Both the position numbers and the translations under genes were made by a program. Source: an uncultured Bacteroidota bacterium (GTDB taxonomy: Bacteria > Bacteroidota > Bacteroidia > Chitinophagales > Chitinophagaceae). Taken from it: a stretch of 64,000 bases of DNA. Below the pieces are notes generated by a model. The model ran no database searches and had not been told where the DNA came from. It saw only the letters and a list, made by a program, of their open reading frames with translations. The stretch's first letter is position 1. Each line of letters opens with the position of its first letter. Below, one piece after another: positions 35,034-45,080 of the stretch. The stretch covers positions 1-64,000 of the forward strand of contig CAINUN010000062.1 in assembly GCA_903853805.1 (NCBI GenBank), read 5' to 3'.

Positions 35034-38000
35034 ATGAAGCGTATGAAGAGAACCTTTATGCTACTTGCCTTGCTTCTGTTGGTGGGCATCTCAGCCTTTG
35101 CACAGAAGAAGATTACAGGCAAAGTCCTTGACGAAAAAGGACGCGGACTCCCAGGTGCCGGCATCACTGTTGGACGGGGTTTAACAATCGGATCCGTAAC
35201 CGATGAAAACGGTAAGTTTGAATTGACACTTCCCAACGGTATCAATTCTATTCAGGTACAATCAATTGGTTATGTACCACAAACAGTAAAGGTCAGCGGG
35301 GACGAAGTAAATGTTAATATGCGACCTGATGCAAAAGAAATGCAAGGTGTTATTGTTACAGCGCTTGGTTTAAAGCGGGAAAAAAGAACTCTTGGTTACT
35401 CAGCACAAGCCGTACGAGCTGATCAGTTAGACAAATCTGGAAGTGGTAATACATTTTCTGAATTAGGTGGAAAAGTTTCAGGGTTGACGGTAATAAATAG
35501 TGCCGGAGATCCAGGTTCGGGTACTTATATCAGATTGCGTGGTGTTAATGCACTTACGGGAGATAACCAACCATTGGTTATTATTGATGGTATCCCAGTT
35601 GATAACTCTATCAACAATTATGACCCTACAGGTTCTGGTTTTCAAGCATCGGGTTCAAGTGGTAATTTAACTGGTGGTGCTCAATCTTCAAATAGAGGAT
35701 TGGATATCAATCCAGCTGACATTGATAACATTAGCGTTTTGAAAGGACCAGCTGCAACTGCCCTTTATGGAATTCAGGCTCAAGGTGGTGCTTTGATTAT
35801 TACTACCAAAAAAGGTAATGATGGGGGTTCTCGCGGTGCTCATGTAAGTCTTTCATCTTCTTACAGTGTTGACCAAGTAAACAAGCTACCTGAACTCCAA
35901 AGCAAATACTCACAGGGTACAAATGGAGAATATCAATCTCCTTTTTCTGGGAAGAGTGGTAGAAGACTTTCTTGGGGTGCCTTAATAGATACATTATCAT
36001 GGACACATGATCCTACCAATCCTTTAAGCCCTGGAGCATCAAACGATTGGGATATTCATGGTGCTGTGGTTGGTATGTCGGATTCTACAGCATTGATTCC
36101 TGTAAAACCATATGATAGATATGCCTTTTTCCAAAAAGGACAAACTTTTAATAATTCGATTACTATTACAAATGGAGATAACAATAGTTCTATCCGTGTA
36201 AGTTTAGCAAACCTTAGACAAACAGGAATAATTCCTCATTCTGATTTTGAAAGAAGTACGTTTGGTTTTGCTGGTCAAAAAGTAATTAACTCAAGATTGA
36301 GCGTATCTGGTGGACTTACGTATTCAAAATCTTTTAGTAATAAAGCCCAACAAGGTTCAAACGTTTCCGGTGTCATGCTTGGATTGCTTAGAACACCAGC
36401 AACATTCGATAATGCAAATGGCGTATCAGACCCTGCTAATAACGAAGCTGCTTATATTCTTGCAGACGGAAATCAGCGAAACTACCGGGGTGGTTCAGGA
36501 TATGACAATCCTTATTGGACAGTAAATAGAAATATTTTCAAAGAAAATATTGACCGCATTTATGGTTTCGGACAAGCAACATTTATGATTAACAAGGCGA
36601 TGAATATTTTGTATCGAGTTGGGGGTGATGCTTATTCACAAACAGCAAAGAATGCTTATGATATTCATTCAGGAGCATTTGCTCCAAATGGTGCTATTTT
36701 CATTACTGATTATTTGAATAGACAATACAACTCTGACTTGATGCTTAACATCGAAAAAGATGTTTCAAGCGACATTCATGCTTCAGTCCTGTTAGGTCAT
36801 AATTTCTTCGGTACAGAACAACAAACTAGATTTTCACATGGCAGTGAGTTTGTATTACCCAACTTTTTAGATATGCAAAACGTAAAGTCTTACACTTCTT
36901 CTGAAGGCTTGTATCGTAAGCGTACTCAAGCATTTTATGCTCAAGCTATGTTCAGTTATCAAAACATTCTTTACTTAACATTATCAGGAAGAAAAGAAAC
37001 AACTTCTACATTACTGCCTGGGAAAAATAAATTCTTTTACCCTTCTGCAAGTTTAGCTTTTGTGTTTACACAACTCCCAGGATACAATAGCAGTACTTTC
37101 TTACCTTATGGTAAATTAAGAATCTCTTATGCACAAGTTGGTCAAGATGCTAAACCATATAGTTTATATAATTATTTTTCAACTGCTGCAATAAATGATG
37201 GCTTTACAAGTGGTATAAATTGGCCAATTGCTGGAGTTTCAGGATATCAGATTTCAAGTTCTACCTCAGTATTGGGTAATCCTAATTTGAAACCATATAA
37301 TACTAGTTCTTTTGAAACAGGTACTGATTTGTCTTTCTTCAATAATAGATTGGGTATGACGTTCACTTACTATCAGTCAAGAACAACGAATCAAATTTTC
37401 ACAGTACCTATGTCAAGTGCAATGGGTACTTCTGCAGTCATTAAAAATGTTGGAGAGTTATCCAATCATGGGGTTGAATTAAGTTTAAATACTACACCAA
37501 TTAGACTTTCTTCAGGTTTCCGTTGGGATGTTGATTTTAACTACTCAAAAAACATCAACAAGGTTGTTTCTTTAGCTGATGGTGTAGATCAATTATTTAT
37601 TGCAGGATTTGAAAATGGTGCTATATATGCAATTCCTGGTCAACCTTTCGGTTCTATTTTTGGAAGTGCTTATTTAAGAGATGCCAAGGGGAATATGATA
37701 ATTAATGACGATGTAAATGACCCTGGTTATGGAATGCCTATCGTTGGTACAACCAATAAAGTTATTGGAAACATTCAACCAAAATGGTTTGGTTCTATAG
37801 TTAACCGATTCTCTTATAAAAACTGGTCTTTGAGTGCTCAAATTGACATCAAAAAAGGTGGTCAGATTTGGAATGGTACTCGTGGTGCTTTAGGTTATTT
37901 TGGTACATCTGCTGAGACGGGAACTCGTGGTGATACAACTGTGTTTTCTGGAGTTTTAGGACATCCTAATGCAATTGGAGACATAACACACTTTGGTACT

Positions 38001-38363
38001 GGTAATACAGAATTGCCGGGTGCAGGTGATGTGAATTCCATTAAAGCTGTGCGTGACCAATATTACTGGCAAAACATCGGAAGTAGTTTCATTGGTGCTG
38101 CAGAAGCTTCTGTTGAAGATGGATCTTTTGTACGTCTTCGTCAATTGGGATTGACTTATGAATTGCCATACTCTATCATCAATAAAGCGCATTTCCAGAA
38201 TTTTTCAGTCACCGTTTTCATGAACAACATATTATTGTGGACCAAGTACAAAGGAGTTGACCCTGAAACAAGTCTTGGTGGGCCAGCTAATGGACAAGGA
38301 CTAGATTACTTCAACAACCCGGGAATAAAATCTTATGGTATAAGATTAAACGTTGGTCTATAA
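35034..38363 (+). CDS. SusC/RagA-type TonB-dependent outer-membrane transporter
   Basis: 1109 residues. A signal peptide (RTFMLLALLLLVGISAFAQ) leads to a carboxypeptidase-D2-like domain (KITGKVLDEKGRGLPGAGITV, residues ~24-105). The plug follows (VTALGLKREKRTLGYSAQAV, GSGTYIRLRGVNAL, PLVIIDGIPVDN) with ISVLKGPAATALYG, then a 22-strand-type barrel ending in NVGL. With a SusD lipoprotein it takes up glycans or peptides in a TonB-driven way. The SusD partner starts 23 nt downstream. No glycoside hydrolase, sensor or anti-sigma factor accompanies the pair, so the substrate is open. Confidence 0.95.
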   Translation: MKRMKRTFMLLALLLLVGISAFAQKKITGKVLDEKGRGLPGAGITVGRGLTIGSVTDENGKFELTLPNGINSIQVQSIGYVPQTVKVSGDEVNVNMRPDAKEMQGVIVTALGLKREKRTLGYSAQAVRADQLDKSGSGNTFSELGGKVSGLTVINSAGDPGSGTYIRLRGVNALTGDNQPLVIIDGIPVDNSINNYDPTGSGFQASGSSGNLTGGAQSSNRGLDINPADIDNISVLKGPAATALYGIQAQGGALIITTKKGNDGGSRGAHVSLSSSYSVDQVNKLPELQSKYSQGTNGEYQSPFSGKSGRRLSWGALIDTLSWTHDPTNPLSPGASNDWDIHGAVVGMSDSTALIPVKPYDRYAFFQKGQTFNNSITITNGDNNSSIRVSLANLRQTGIIPHSDFERSTFGFAGQKVINSRLSVSGGLTYSKSFSNKAQQGSNVSGVMLGLLRTPATFDNANGVSDPANNEAAYILADGNQRNYRGGSGYDNPYWTVNRNIFKENIDRIYGFGQATFMINKAMNILYRVGGDAYSQTAKNAYDIHSGAFAPNGAIFITDYLNRQYNSDLMLNIEKDVSSDIHASVLLGHNFFGTEQQTRFSHGSEFVLPNFLDMQNVKSYTSSEGLYRKRTQAFYAQAMFSYQNILYLTLSGRKETTSTLLPGKNKFFYPSASLAFVFTQLPGYNSSTFLPYGKLRISYAQVGQDAKPYSLYNYFSTAAINDGFTSGINWPIAGVSGYQISSSTSVLGNPNLKPYNTSSFETGTDLSFFNNRLGMTFTYYQSRTTNQIFTVPMSSAMGTSAVIKNVGELSNHGVELSLNTTPIRLSSGFRWDVDFNYSKNINKVVSLADGVDQLFIAGFENGAIYAIPGQPFGSIFGSAYLRDAKGNMIINDDVNDPGYGMPIVGTTNKVIGNIQPKWFGSIVNRFSYKNWSLSAQIDIKKGGQIWNGTRGALGYFGTSAETGTRGDTTVFSGVLGHPNAIGDITHFGTGNTELPGAGDVNSIKAVRDQYYWQNIGSSFIGAAEASVEDGSFVRLRQLGLTYELPYSIINKAHFQNFSVTVFMNNILLWTKYKGVDPETSLGGPANGQGLDYFNNPGIKSYGIRLNVGL

Positions 38364-38386
38364 TTCACTCTAAAAATATTCAAAGC

Positions 38387-39733
38387 ATGAAAAAATCAAG
38401 ATTATATCAAATCATACTTTTAAGCGTTGTAATAATAGCTTTGGGGTCTTGTCGAAAGAATTATATCACAGACGCTAACAATTACGAAAACGGCACACAA
38501 ACTGTAACACCTAGTGTTTTACTAAGTACTGTAGAAGGTTCTCTCGCTTATTCTCAAGGAGGTGACTTGAGCCGTTTTACGTCTTTATTTACTCAACAAA
38601 CTTTAGGCGCATCTCGTCAAGCAGAAGCATATTATACTTATGTTTTAACTTCTCAGGACGCTGATGGGTTATGGACAAACCTATACACATCAGTTTTAAT
38701 GAACAACGACAGCCTTATAGCATTATCAGAAAGGAAACATTATGCTGCATATGGCGGCGTTGCTAGAATAATGAAAGCCTATACCTTTCAGGTGATGGTA
38801 GATTGTTGGGGCGACCTCCCTTTTTCGCAAGCACTTCAAGGGTTGACCTATCCAAAACCTAAGTATGATAGCGCTAGTCAGGTGTATAATGCGATTCTAA
38901 CATTATGTAACACTGCCATTGACAGTTTATCAAGTTCAAATCCTGGTGCTCTTATACCAAGTGATGAAGACTTTATTTACAACGGCGATCTAAACAAATG
39001 GATCATGTTTGCTCATGCTATAAAGGCAAGGGTTTATATGCATCAAAGCAAGGGCAACGCAACAATGGCTCAGCATGCACTAGATGAAATTGCACTTTCA
39101 TTTACTAGCAATGCAGATGGTGCAGTATATCCATTCCTTGGAGGCACTGAAACATCAGCAAATCCTTGGTATCAGTTCAATCAACAAAGAACAGACATCA
39201 ATTTCTCCACCAGCACTTTGCTTCAAAATATGTTGGCTAATGGCGATCCAAGAACATTTGTTTATGCAGATACTTCAAATGCAGAAACTTTGGGCACGTA
39301 TTATGGCGATATGACAGGAACTGTTGAATTCATCACTTACGAAGAGTTGCAGTTTATGAAAGCAGAAGCTACGTTAGCTACTGGCGGAACAACTGTAGAT
39401 GCTGAAACGGCTTACCAAGAAGGCATCACTGCAAGTATGACTAAGTTAGGTGTAGATGCTGGCGATATGGCTACTTACATTGGCACATACGGAACACTTT
39501 CTACTTCAAATGATACTGCAAAAACGCAAATCGTTTCAGAAGCGTTCACCGCATTGTATCTTAACCCAGAGGCATGGACTTTATGGCGTAGAACAGGAAT
39601 CCCTTCTTTAACTCCAATAAAAGGAACTACAGTACCTCGCCGTTTTATGTATCCTCAAACAGAGTATTCATATAACGCTTCAAATACTCCTACTTCTACA
39701 TTATTTGCTCCAAAAGTTTTCTGGGACAAATAA
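38387..39733 (+). CDS. SusD/RagB-type nutrient-binding lipoprotein
   Basis: 448 residues, of the shorter SusD-like (SusD_2) type. A signal peptide ends in the lipobox VIIALGSC. The helical TPR-like fold is indicated by MNNDSLIAL..., the AHAIKARVYMHQSKGNATMA helix pair and YEELQFMKAEATLA. The C terminus NPEAWTLWRRTGIPSLTP is typical of the family. It covers the SusC barrel as a lid and binds the imported ligand. Confidence 0.93.
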   Translation: MKKSRLYQIILLSVVIIALGSCRKNYITDANNYENGTQTVTPSVLLSTVEGSLAYSQGGDLSRFTSLFTQQTLGASRQAEAYYTYVLTSQDADGLWTNLYTSVLMNNDSLIALSERKHYAAYGGVARIMKAYTFQVMVDCWGDLPFSQALQGLTYPKPKYDSASQVYNAILTLCNTAIDSLSSSNPGALIPSDEDFIYNGDLNKWIMFAHAIKARVYMHQSKGNATMAQHALDEIALSFTSNADGAVYPFLGGTETSANPWYQFNQQRTDINFSTSTLLQNMLANGDPRTFVYADTSNAETLGTYYGDMTGTVEFITYEELQFMKAEATLATGGTTVDAETAYQEGITASMTKLGVDAGDMATYIGTYGTLSTSNDTAKTQIVSEAFTALYLNPEAWTLWRRTGIPSLTPIKGTTVPRRFMYPQTEYSYNASNTPTSTLFAPKVFWDK

Positions 39734-39757
39734 TCTAAGAAGAGTCAATTATTTTCA

Positions 39758-39790
39758 CAGGCAGCCATTTCGGCTGCCTGTTTTTTTTTT
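39758..39790 (+). terminator. Terminator of the SusC/SusD operon
   Basis: CAGGCAGCC (39758-39766), loop ATTTC, GGCTGCCTG (39772-39780), then a run of ten T. Confidence 0.92.
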
Positions 39791-39826
39791 AATGACCCCA
39801 TTTTTCAAAAACCCTAATTTGCAGTT

Positions 39827-40543
39827 ATGAAAGCTATGATTTTTGCAGCTGGTTTAGGCACTCGTCTTAAGCCATTCACCGACCAACATCCTAAGGCTTT
39901 GGCAACCGTAAATGGCAAAACTCTTTTGGAGATCTCTATTCTTTTTCTTCAAAAATTTGGCATCAATGAAGTCATTGTCAATGTGCATCATTTTGCAGAA
40001 CAAATTGAAAAGACAATCAAAGACAATAACGGATTTGGAAGTGTTGTTACTATCTCTGATGAACGCCAAGAAGTTTTGGAAACAGGTGGTGGTTTATTAA
40101 ATGCTGCTAGCTATTTTAATGGTGAAGAAGATTTTGTGGTAATGAATGTAGATGTGCTTACTAACCTTGATTTGGGGAAAATGATAGCGCAACACCTCAA
40201 TGAAAAGAATTTTGCAACGCTTGCTGTTTTGCAACGAGAGTCCTCACGTAAATTACTTTTTGATAAACAGATGGTTTTGTGTGGTTGGAAAAACATCTCT
40301 ACAAGTCAAGAAAAAATAAGCAGAGCAGTACAACCGGCTATTCCATTTGCTTTCAGTGGTATTCAGGTTTTAAACCGTGAAATACTCAATATGCCTTTTA
40401 CAGGCAAGTTTTCTATGATTGATGTTTACCTCCACTTTGCCAAAACACAAACCATTAAAGGTTTCGACCACACAGGCGATGTATTCATAGATGTAGGAAA
40501 ACCAACAAGCCTGCAAGAAGCAGGCTCGTTAGGAATATTTTAG
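39827..40543 (+). CDS. Sugar-1-phosphate nucleotidyltransferase
   Basis: 238 residues. Motifs include the nucleotidyltransferase signature MIFAAGLGTRLKPFTDQHPKAL, VNVHHFAEQI, LETGGGLLNA, VMNVDVLTNLDL with the catalytic Asp pair, and the C-terminal GDVFIDVGKPTSL. Size and motifs resemble MurU (MurNAc-1-P uridylyltransferase) and D-glycero-manno-heptose-1-P guanylyltransferases; which nucleotide is used cannot be said. It stands alone between the SusCD terminator and the convergent adhesin gene. Confidence 0.85.
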   Translation: MKAMIFAAGLGTRLKPFTDQHPKALATVNGKTLLEISILFLQKFGINEVIVNVHHFAEQIEKTIKDNNGFGSVVTISDERQEVLETGGGLLNAASYFNGEEDFVVMNVDVLTNLDLGKMIAQHLNEKNFATLAVLQRESSRKLLFDKQMVLCGWKNISTSQEKISRAVQPAIPFAFSGIQVLNREILNMPFTGKFSMIDVYLHFAKTQTIKGFDHTGDVFIDVGKPTSLQEAGSLGIF

Positions 40544-40558
40544 TGAACTTTTTTCTTG

Positions 40559-43500
40559 CTATCTCATTAGGGTAACGTTCCCTTTGTACTTTTCTGATTC
40601 GCCCGATTTCATATCCACTGTTATGAGATAAACATAAACCCCCATAGGTTGATCAGCGCCATTGTATTTTCCATCCCAACCACGACCGTCAAGTTTGGTA
40701 GTCTCGAACATTAAGATACCCCATCGGTCATAAATTTTCATTTCGAAAGAAGTTATACCTCTTGTGAAAAGATTTCTTGGAATAAAAAAATCATTGGTAC
40801 CATCGCCATTTGGCGTAAATGCATTTGGAATATCAATGTAACAATCTTTGAAGATTTCAATAGTATCATTTGCATCGCATCCTTTGAGGGAAACATTAAC
40901 GGTATAAATTCCAGGATGACCTACAAAAATACTGCTAGAAGTAGCGCCCGTATTCCATCGCCAAATTGCATCCGGATTGCCCATGTTATTTACATCAGCT
41001 AGCATAAATCCGACAACACCAGGACACATACTTGTATCATGACCCAAGTCAATGCGAGGGAAAGGATTGATAGTTACATTTTTAGTTGTAGAAGCGTCGG
41101 GGCATGCACGGAAATGAACAGTAAGCCCTATGTTAAATACATCAGCCGTGTCAAATGCATGACTGATTGGATTTTTACCAGACAAAATAGAACCATCTCC
41201 AAAACTCCAATCAAATCCAGTGCTTCCACCGCCATAATATTGAGCGTTGAAAATGATTTGTTGCCCTTCACACAAATTATCACCATTGGTTACAAAATCA
41301 ACTGTAGTAATAGAATCAACCAATATGACACGACGGAAGGTGTCTTTACAACCACTTGCATTGGTAACTACAAGATAAGGATGATAAAGCCCAGAATTAA
41401 TATAGCTATGGTTAGGATTGATATTAAGCGCAGTATTACCATCTCCAAAATCCCAGAAATACGTGATAGCATTTGCTGAAGAGGCATTGCTGAACGTAAT
41501 GATATCTCCCTGACAAATTGTGTCTTTAGATGCAGTAAAGGAAGCGCGAACTTCATCTACAAAAATCCCATAATTAACGGTGTCAATGCAACCTGTTAAA
41601 TCGCTGAGAATTAGTTTCACTGCATAAGAACCACCAACTGCATATTGATGAACCGCAGGGTTTGTAGTGTCAGACTGATTATCGCCGAAGAGCCAAGTAT
41701 ATGAAGTTGCAGTTTGCCCACTCAATTTTAGTCCAGTAAACTTAATTGTTTTACAAGCTGTTGCCGTGTCGGTAATTTTATAATCAAAGTTCTTGATTGT
41801 TATTTGCTTTATAACACTGTCATTACAAGCACCACCGTTTTCATAAACAAACAGCTTTACCGTGTAAGTGCCTTTCACAGGATAAAAATGTGTAGGGCTA
41901 GATTGGTTGGTAGATGTGCCATCACCAAAATCCCAAAAAACAGTATGACCTCCAGTAGTTACAATAGACTTATCCGTAAATTTATAGGTATTACAGGCAA
42001 CTACTGAGTCTGTAAATGCAGGTTGAATAACATTGGCAAAAGTATCAGTTGGTGTTACTATTTGAAGATTATATAAAGCCTGTCCTGCTTGGCCAGATGT
42101 AGCGCCCCAAGCATTACTATTATACATCACAATGCCATTAGTTCCGCCTAAATAAGATGAGGCAATGCTAGAAGGAGTGCTCGCTGATTTTAGCCATAAA
42201 ACACCGCCACCGCCGCCGCCGCCAGGACCTACTTGTTGGTTAGTAGAGGAACCCAACTCATCTGCACCTTTTCCACCATTAGCCATTACCGTAACACTAC
42301 CTCCAAATTTGTTGGCATTAAGTAAAATAGTGCCACCGCCGCCGCCGCCGCCCATACCATCGTGGCATGTATTACCTCCTAAAGAAGTACACTCAATACC
42401 ACCGCCACCATTACTCATAATATAGCCAGTTCCGCCTATAGAGTCGGCAGTAATTATTACTATACCCCCGCCATTACCACCAGTAGTATTTGTCACTGTA
42501 TTTGATTGACCTGCGCCACCGCCGCCACCTAAATAAATTTTGTTGTTGGCGTTGGAATAATTCAAACTTTCACCGCCAATACCACCTGTAATATTTGTAG
42601 CAGGGCTTGCAACACAGCCTTCAAATTGGTAACCACCAAAACCGCCCGTGCCACCATTACTTCCACCGCCACCGCCAGAATTATGTCCGTTTCCGCCGCC
42701 GCCGCCATTCGATAATTTGCCTCTTCCCATTTGTTTGAAAACAGAAATCGTAGCAATGCCTTCTCCCTTAAAATTACTTGAGTCTTGATTGGCGTATGCA
42801 TAATAGTCTGTGACGTTGCAATAACTATTGTTGCTTGAAAACGGATTACCTATTGCCCCTTGAAATCCTTTTTCGCTGACGTCAATTCGGTCGTTAATGG
42901 TAATTCTGTTGGCAACATTTACGGCAAACACACCGCCCTTTTTCCCATTCCAAGGTGCGCAGGTATGTGCCTGCGAAACCGTGTAATTTTGATAATAAGG
43001 CACCCTTACAATTTGCACATTTCCTTTAGGGAAATCATAGTTCTTTAATAGCTTGTATTTCAACTTAAGCGATTTGCCCAGCTTAGATTTTATGATATTG
43101 TACTCATAATTTCCTGCATTGTTTAAGGCTGTAACATTGCCAAATGATGCCGTATTGGAAGAGTCAATCACTGCACCTTTCATTTGTATGACAAGAATAG
43201 TATCGCCAGTTTTAAATTTTACAGAAGTATCAACCACCAAAGTATTGTTGCAAGGCAAGTAACTTTCTACAGCAGCATAATCATTAATAGTTTTCGAAGG
43301 CTGCATAAACGTGTTACAAAGCGCTGCAATTTCCTGAGTAGTCAATTGTCTTTTATACAGTCTTATTTCATCCATATTCCCATCAAAATATTGAGGGTCA
43401 TTTTGCCACCAAGTACCAAGTCTTAAAGTGCCGAGAATACAAGAGTCAATAATATTCGGAGTGCCAACGGTAACATTTGTTTGCGAAGCAAGTGCCCCAT

Positions 43501-44050
43501 TCACATAAATCTTCTTCAAGCTACTATCAAAAGTCATCACCACACAATACCATTGATTCGGCAGAATTGAAGTGCCTGAATACGCTATATCTTGAGCAAA
43601 GTTTCCTGAATAAGCACATCCATTTGTATGATTAGTTGCCCAAAACAAACCCGTACCCGTAAGGCTGCCAAGATTGAAACCTAAGTCATACTGAAAATCC
43701 GAAGGCAATCCACTGTAAACAGATTTAGACATCAAATACTGCCCGTTTGCAGAATTGGTTCTAAACCTAAATGCTATTGAAAAGTGGGAACCCGGTGTAT
43801 GTTTTACAGAAGAAGGAATAGAAACCCATCCGTTAGTGCCGTTAAAACTGATAGCACTATTGGCATTGCCAAACTGATCGGCAACAAAGGTGACACCGCC
43901 AAAAGGGATGCCTGTATTGCCATTTCCGGTGGCATCGGCAAAACTGCCATTGAAAGGATAGTAGGCAACCAAGCCTGAATTAAGATTTACTTGAGCATTT
44001 GCCAACAAACAAATCGAGAGTAAGCTAAAAAGTAAAAACAGCTTTTTCAT
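40559..44050 (-). CDS. Giant secreted PKD-repeat protein with T9SS type B sorting domain
   Basis: 1163 residues from the ATG at 44050 (KKLFLLFSLLSICLLANAQ signal peptide); 13 upstream codons are not part of it. Order: a LamG/concanavalin-like domain (~25-230, GLVAYYPFNGSFADATGNGN, DEIRLYKRQLT), a beta-rich part, then a Gly-rich region (~430-640) with runs of five or six Gly. At least four PKD-like repeats follow (VFWDFGDGTSTN, YTWLFGDNQSD, YFWDFGDGNTAL, FDWSFGDGSIL). The gliding motility-associated C-terminal domain (PNAFTPNGDGTNDFFIPRN, MKIYDRWG, GWDGKYNG, MGVYVYLI) closes it. It is probably a surface adhesin exported by T9SS. Confidence 0.93.
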   Translation of the reverse strand: MKKLFLLFSLLSICLLANAQVNLNSGLVAYYPFNGSFADATGNGNTGIPFGGVTFVADQFGNANSAISFNGTNGWVSIPSSVKHTPGSHFSIAFRFRTNSANGQYLMSKSVYSGLPSDFQYDLGFNLGSLTGTGLFWATNHTNGCAYSGNFAQDIAYSGTSILPNQWYCVVMTFDSSLKKIYVNGALASQTNVTVGTPNIIDSCILGTLRLGTWWQNDPQYFDGNMDEIRLYKRQLTTQEIAALCNTFMQPSKTINDYAAVESYLPCNNTLVVDTSVKFKTGDTILVIQMKGAVIDSSNTASFGNVTALNNAGNYEYNIIKSKLGKSLKLKYKLLKNYDFPKGNVQIVRVPYYQNYTVSQAHTCAPWNGKKGGVFAVNVANRITINDRIDVSEKGFQGAIGNPFSSNNSYCNVTDYYAYANQDSSNFKGEGIATISVFKQMGRGKLSNGGGGGNGHNSGGGGGSNGGTGGFGGYQFEGCVASPATNITGGIGGESLNYSNANNKIYLGGGGGAGQSNTVTNTTGGNGGGIVIITADSIGGTGYIMSNGGGGIECTSLGGNTCHDGMGGGGGGGTILLNANKFGGSVTVMANGGKGADELGSSTNQQVGPGGGGGGGVLWLKSASTPSSIASSYLGGTNGIVMYNSNAWGATSGQAGQALYNLQIVTPTDTFANVIQPAFTDSVVACNTYKFTDKSIVTTGGHTVFWDFGDGTSTNQSSPTHFYPVKGTYTVKLFVYENGGACNDSVIKQITIKNFDYKITDTATACKTIKFTGLKLSGQTATSYTWLFGDNQSDTTNPAVHQYAVGGSYAVKLILSDLTGCIDTVNYGIFVDEVRASFTASKDTICQGDIITFSNASSANAITYFWDFGDGNTALNINPNHSYINSGLYHPYLVVTNASGCKDTFRRVILVDSITTVDFVTNGDNLCEGQQIIFNAQYYGGGSTGFDWSFGDGSILSGKNPISHAFDTADVFNIGLTVHFRACPDASTTKNVTINPFPRIDLGHDTSMCPGVVGFMLADVNNMGNPDAIWRWNTGATSSSIFVGHPGIYTVNVSLKGCDANDTIEIFKDCYIDIPNAFTPNGDGTNDFFIPRNLFTRGITSFEMKIYDRWGILMFETTKLDGRGWDGKYNGADQPMGVYVYLITVDMKSGESEKYKGNVTLMR
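42190..42720. repeat. GCC/GGC-rich trinucleotide runs encoding poly-Gly
   Basis: Several runs of CCGCCGCCG and CCGCCACCG on the plus strand (for example near 42206-42222, 42333-42350 and 42518-42528) encode Gly runs in the adhesin. This is the most GC-rich stretch in the neighbourhood and is open to length change by slippage; all present runs keep frame. The plus-strand Pro-rich frame here is only its shadow. Confidence 0.8.
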
Positions 44051-44246
44051 CCTTAATAGAGAATTAAAAGTTAAAAGTACGAACTGCATTCGATTTTAAT
44101 TGCCTTATAAGACAATCTAATTTTCAAAAAAGTCGAAAAATTTTTAACAAAAAATAAAACTGTTTGACAGCATTGATATATTTGTTCAAAAGCGAGTAAA
44201 GCAATTTGTAAAATTGTCAATCACTCGTCATGTTCGATTCCACAAA

Positions 44247-45080
44247 ATGGTCAAAGTCTCCATAATCATTCCGTGCTACAATCACGGCAAGTACCTCATT
44301 GAAACCCTCAAAAGCATTGAAGCGTCAAAAACAACTTATAGTTTTGAGGTAATCATTGTGAATGATGGTAGTTCAGATGCTTTTACCAATGAATATTTGC
44401 AAGAGCTAAAAAAAGAAAATTACAAAGTCATTTTTCAAGAAAACAAAGGGGTTTGCGAGACAAGAAACGTAGGAATTAGAGTAGCAGAAGGCGAATATTT
44501 ATTGCCAATTGATTCCGACAACAACATAAAACCTGACTACATTCAAAAAGCAGTTGATTTTTTAGAGGAAAATAAACACTACGATATTCTTTACTGCAAC
44601 GCCCAACTTATTGGCGACCAATCGGGCAATAATATTTGTGGTGAATTCAATTTGCAACGATTGATGCTCGATAATTTCATTGACAATTGCTCTGTTTATA
44701 GAAAATCTGTTTGGGATAAATTAGGAGGTTACGAATCTTCTCGACTTGTTGCTGGCTTAGAAGATTGGGAGTTTTGGTTGAGGGCTGCCTTTGCGGGTTT
44801 TAAATTTTATTATAGGAACGAAGTATTGTTTGAATACCGAGTTCTTGCCAATTCTGGCATCCGAAGTTTGAATAAAAACAAAACAAGGAACAACCAAATT
44901 ATGGATCATTTCCAACAGAAAATGGCTTCTGAATTTGGTCCTCACTATGTAGATGAATACATCATCCGAAACCTGAAAAAAAGCCCAATAGGGTTTATGT
45001 CTAAACTGATACTAAAAGCATTCTTTCCTGCTAAATTTGCAAACTTGGTCGCCCAAGGCAAACTCAGAAAGTACCTCTAA
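44247..45080 (+). CDS. Family 2 glycosyltransferase
   Basis: 277 residues from the ATG at 44247; the frame opens 11 codons earlier. GT-A motifs are VKVSIIIPCYNHGKYLIETLKS, VNDGSSD, ENKGVCETRNVG, LPIDSDNNI with the DxD-like metal site, and LEDWEFWLRAAFAGF. No C-terminal membrane helix, so it is probably cytosolic. The methyltransferase gene starts within its stop codon (TAATG), so the two are translationally coupled, likely in surface glycan synthesis. Confidence 0.88.
   Translation: MVKVSIIIPCYNHGKYLIETLKSIEASKTTYSFEVIIVNDGSSDAFTNEYLQELKKENYKVIFQENKGVCETRNVGIRVAEGEYLLPIDSDNNIKPDYIQKAVDFLEENKHYDILYCNAQLIGDQSGNNICGEFNLQRLMLDNFIDNCSVYRKSVWDKLGGYESSRLVAGLEDWEFWLRAAFAGFKFYYRNEVLFEYRVLANSGIRSLNKNKTRNNQIMDHFQQKMASEFGPHYVDEYIIRNLKKSPIGFMSKLILKAFFPAKFANLVAQGKLRKYL

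Noticed and set aside
42165-42425. Pro-rich plus-strand ORF
   Set aside because: It is the complement of poly-Gly codons of the adhesin gene.
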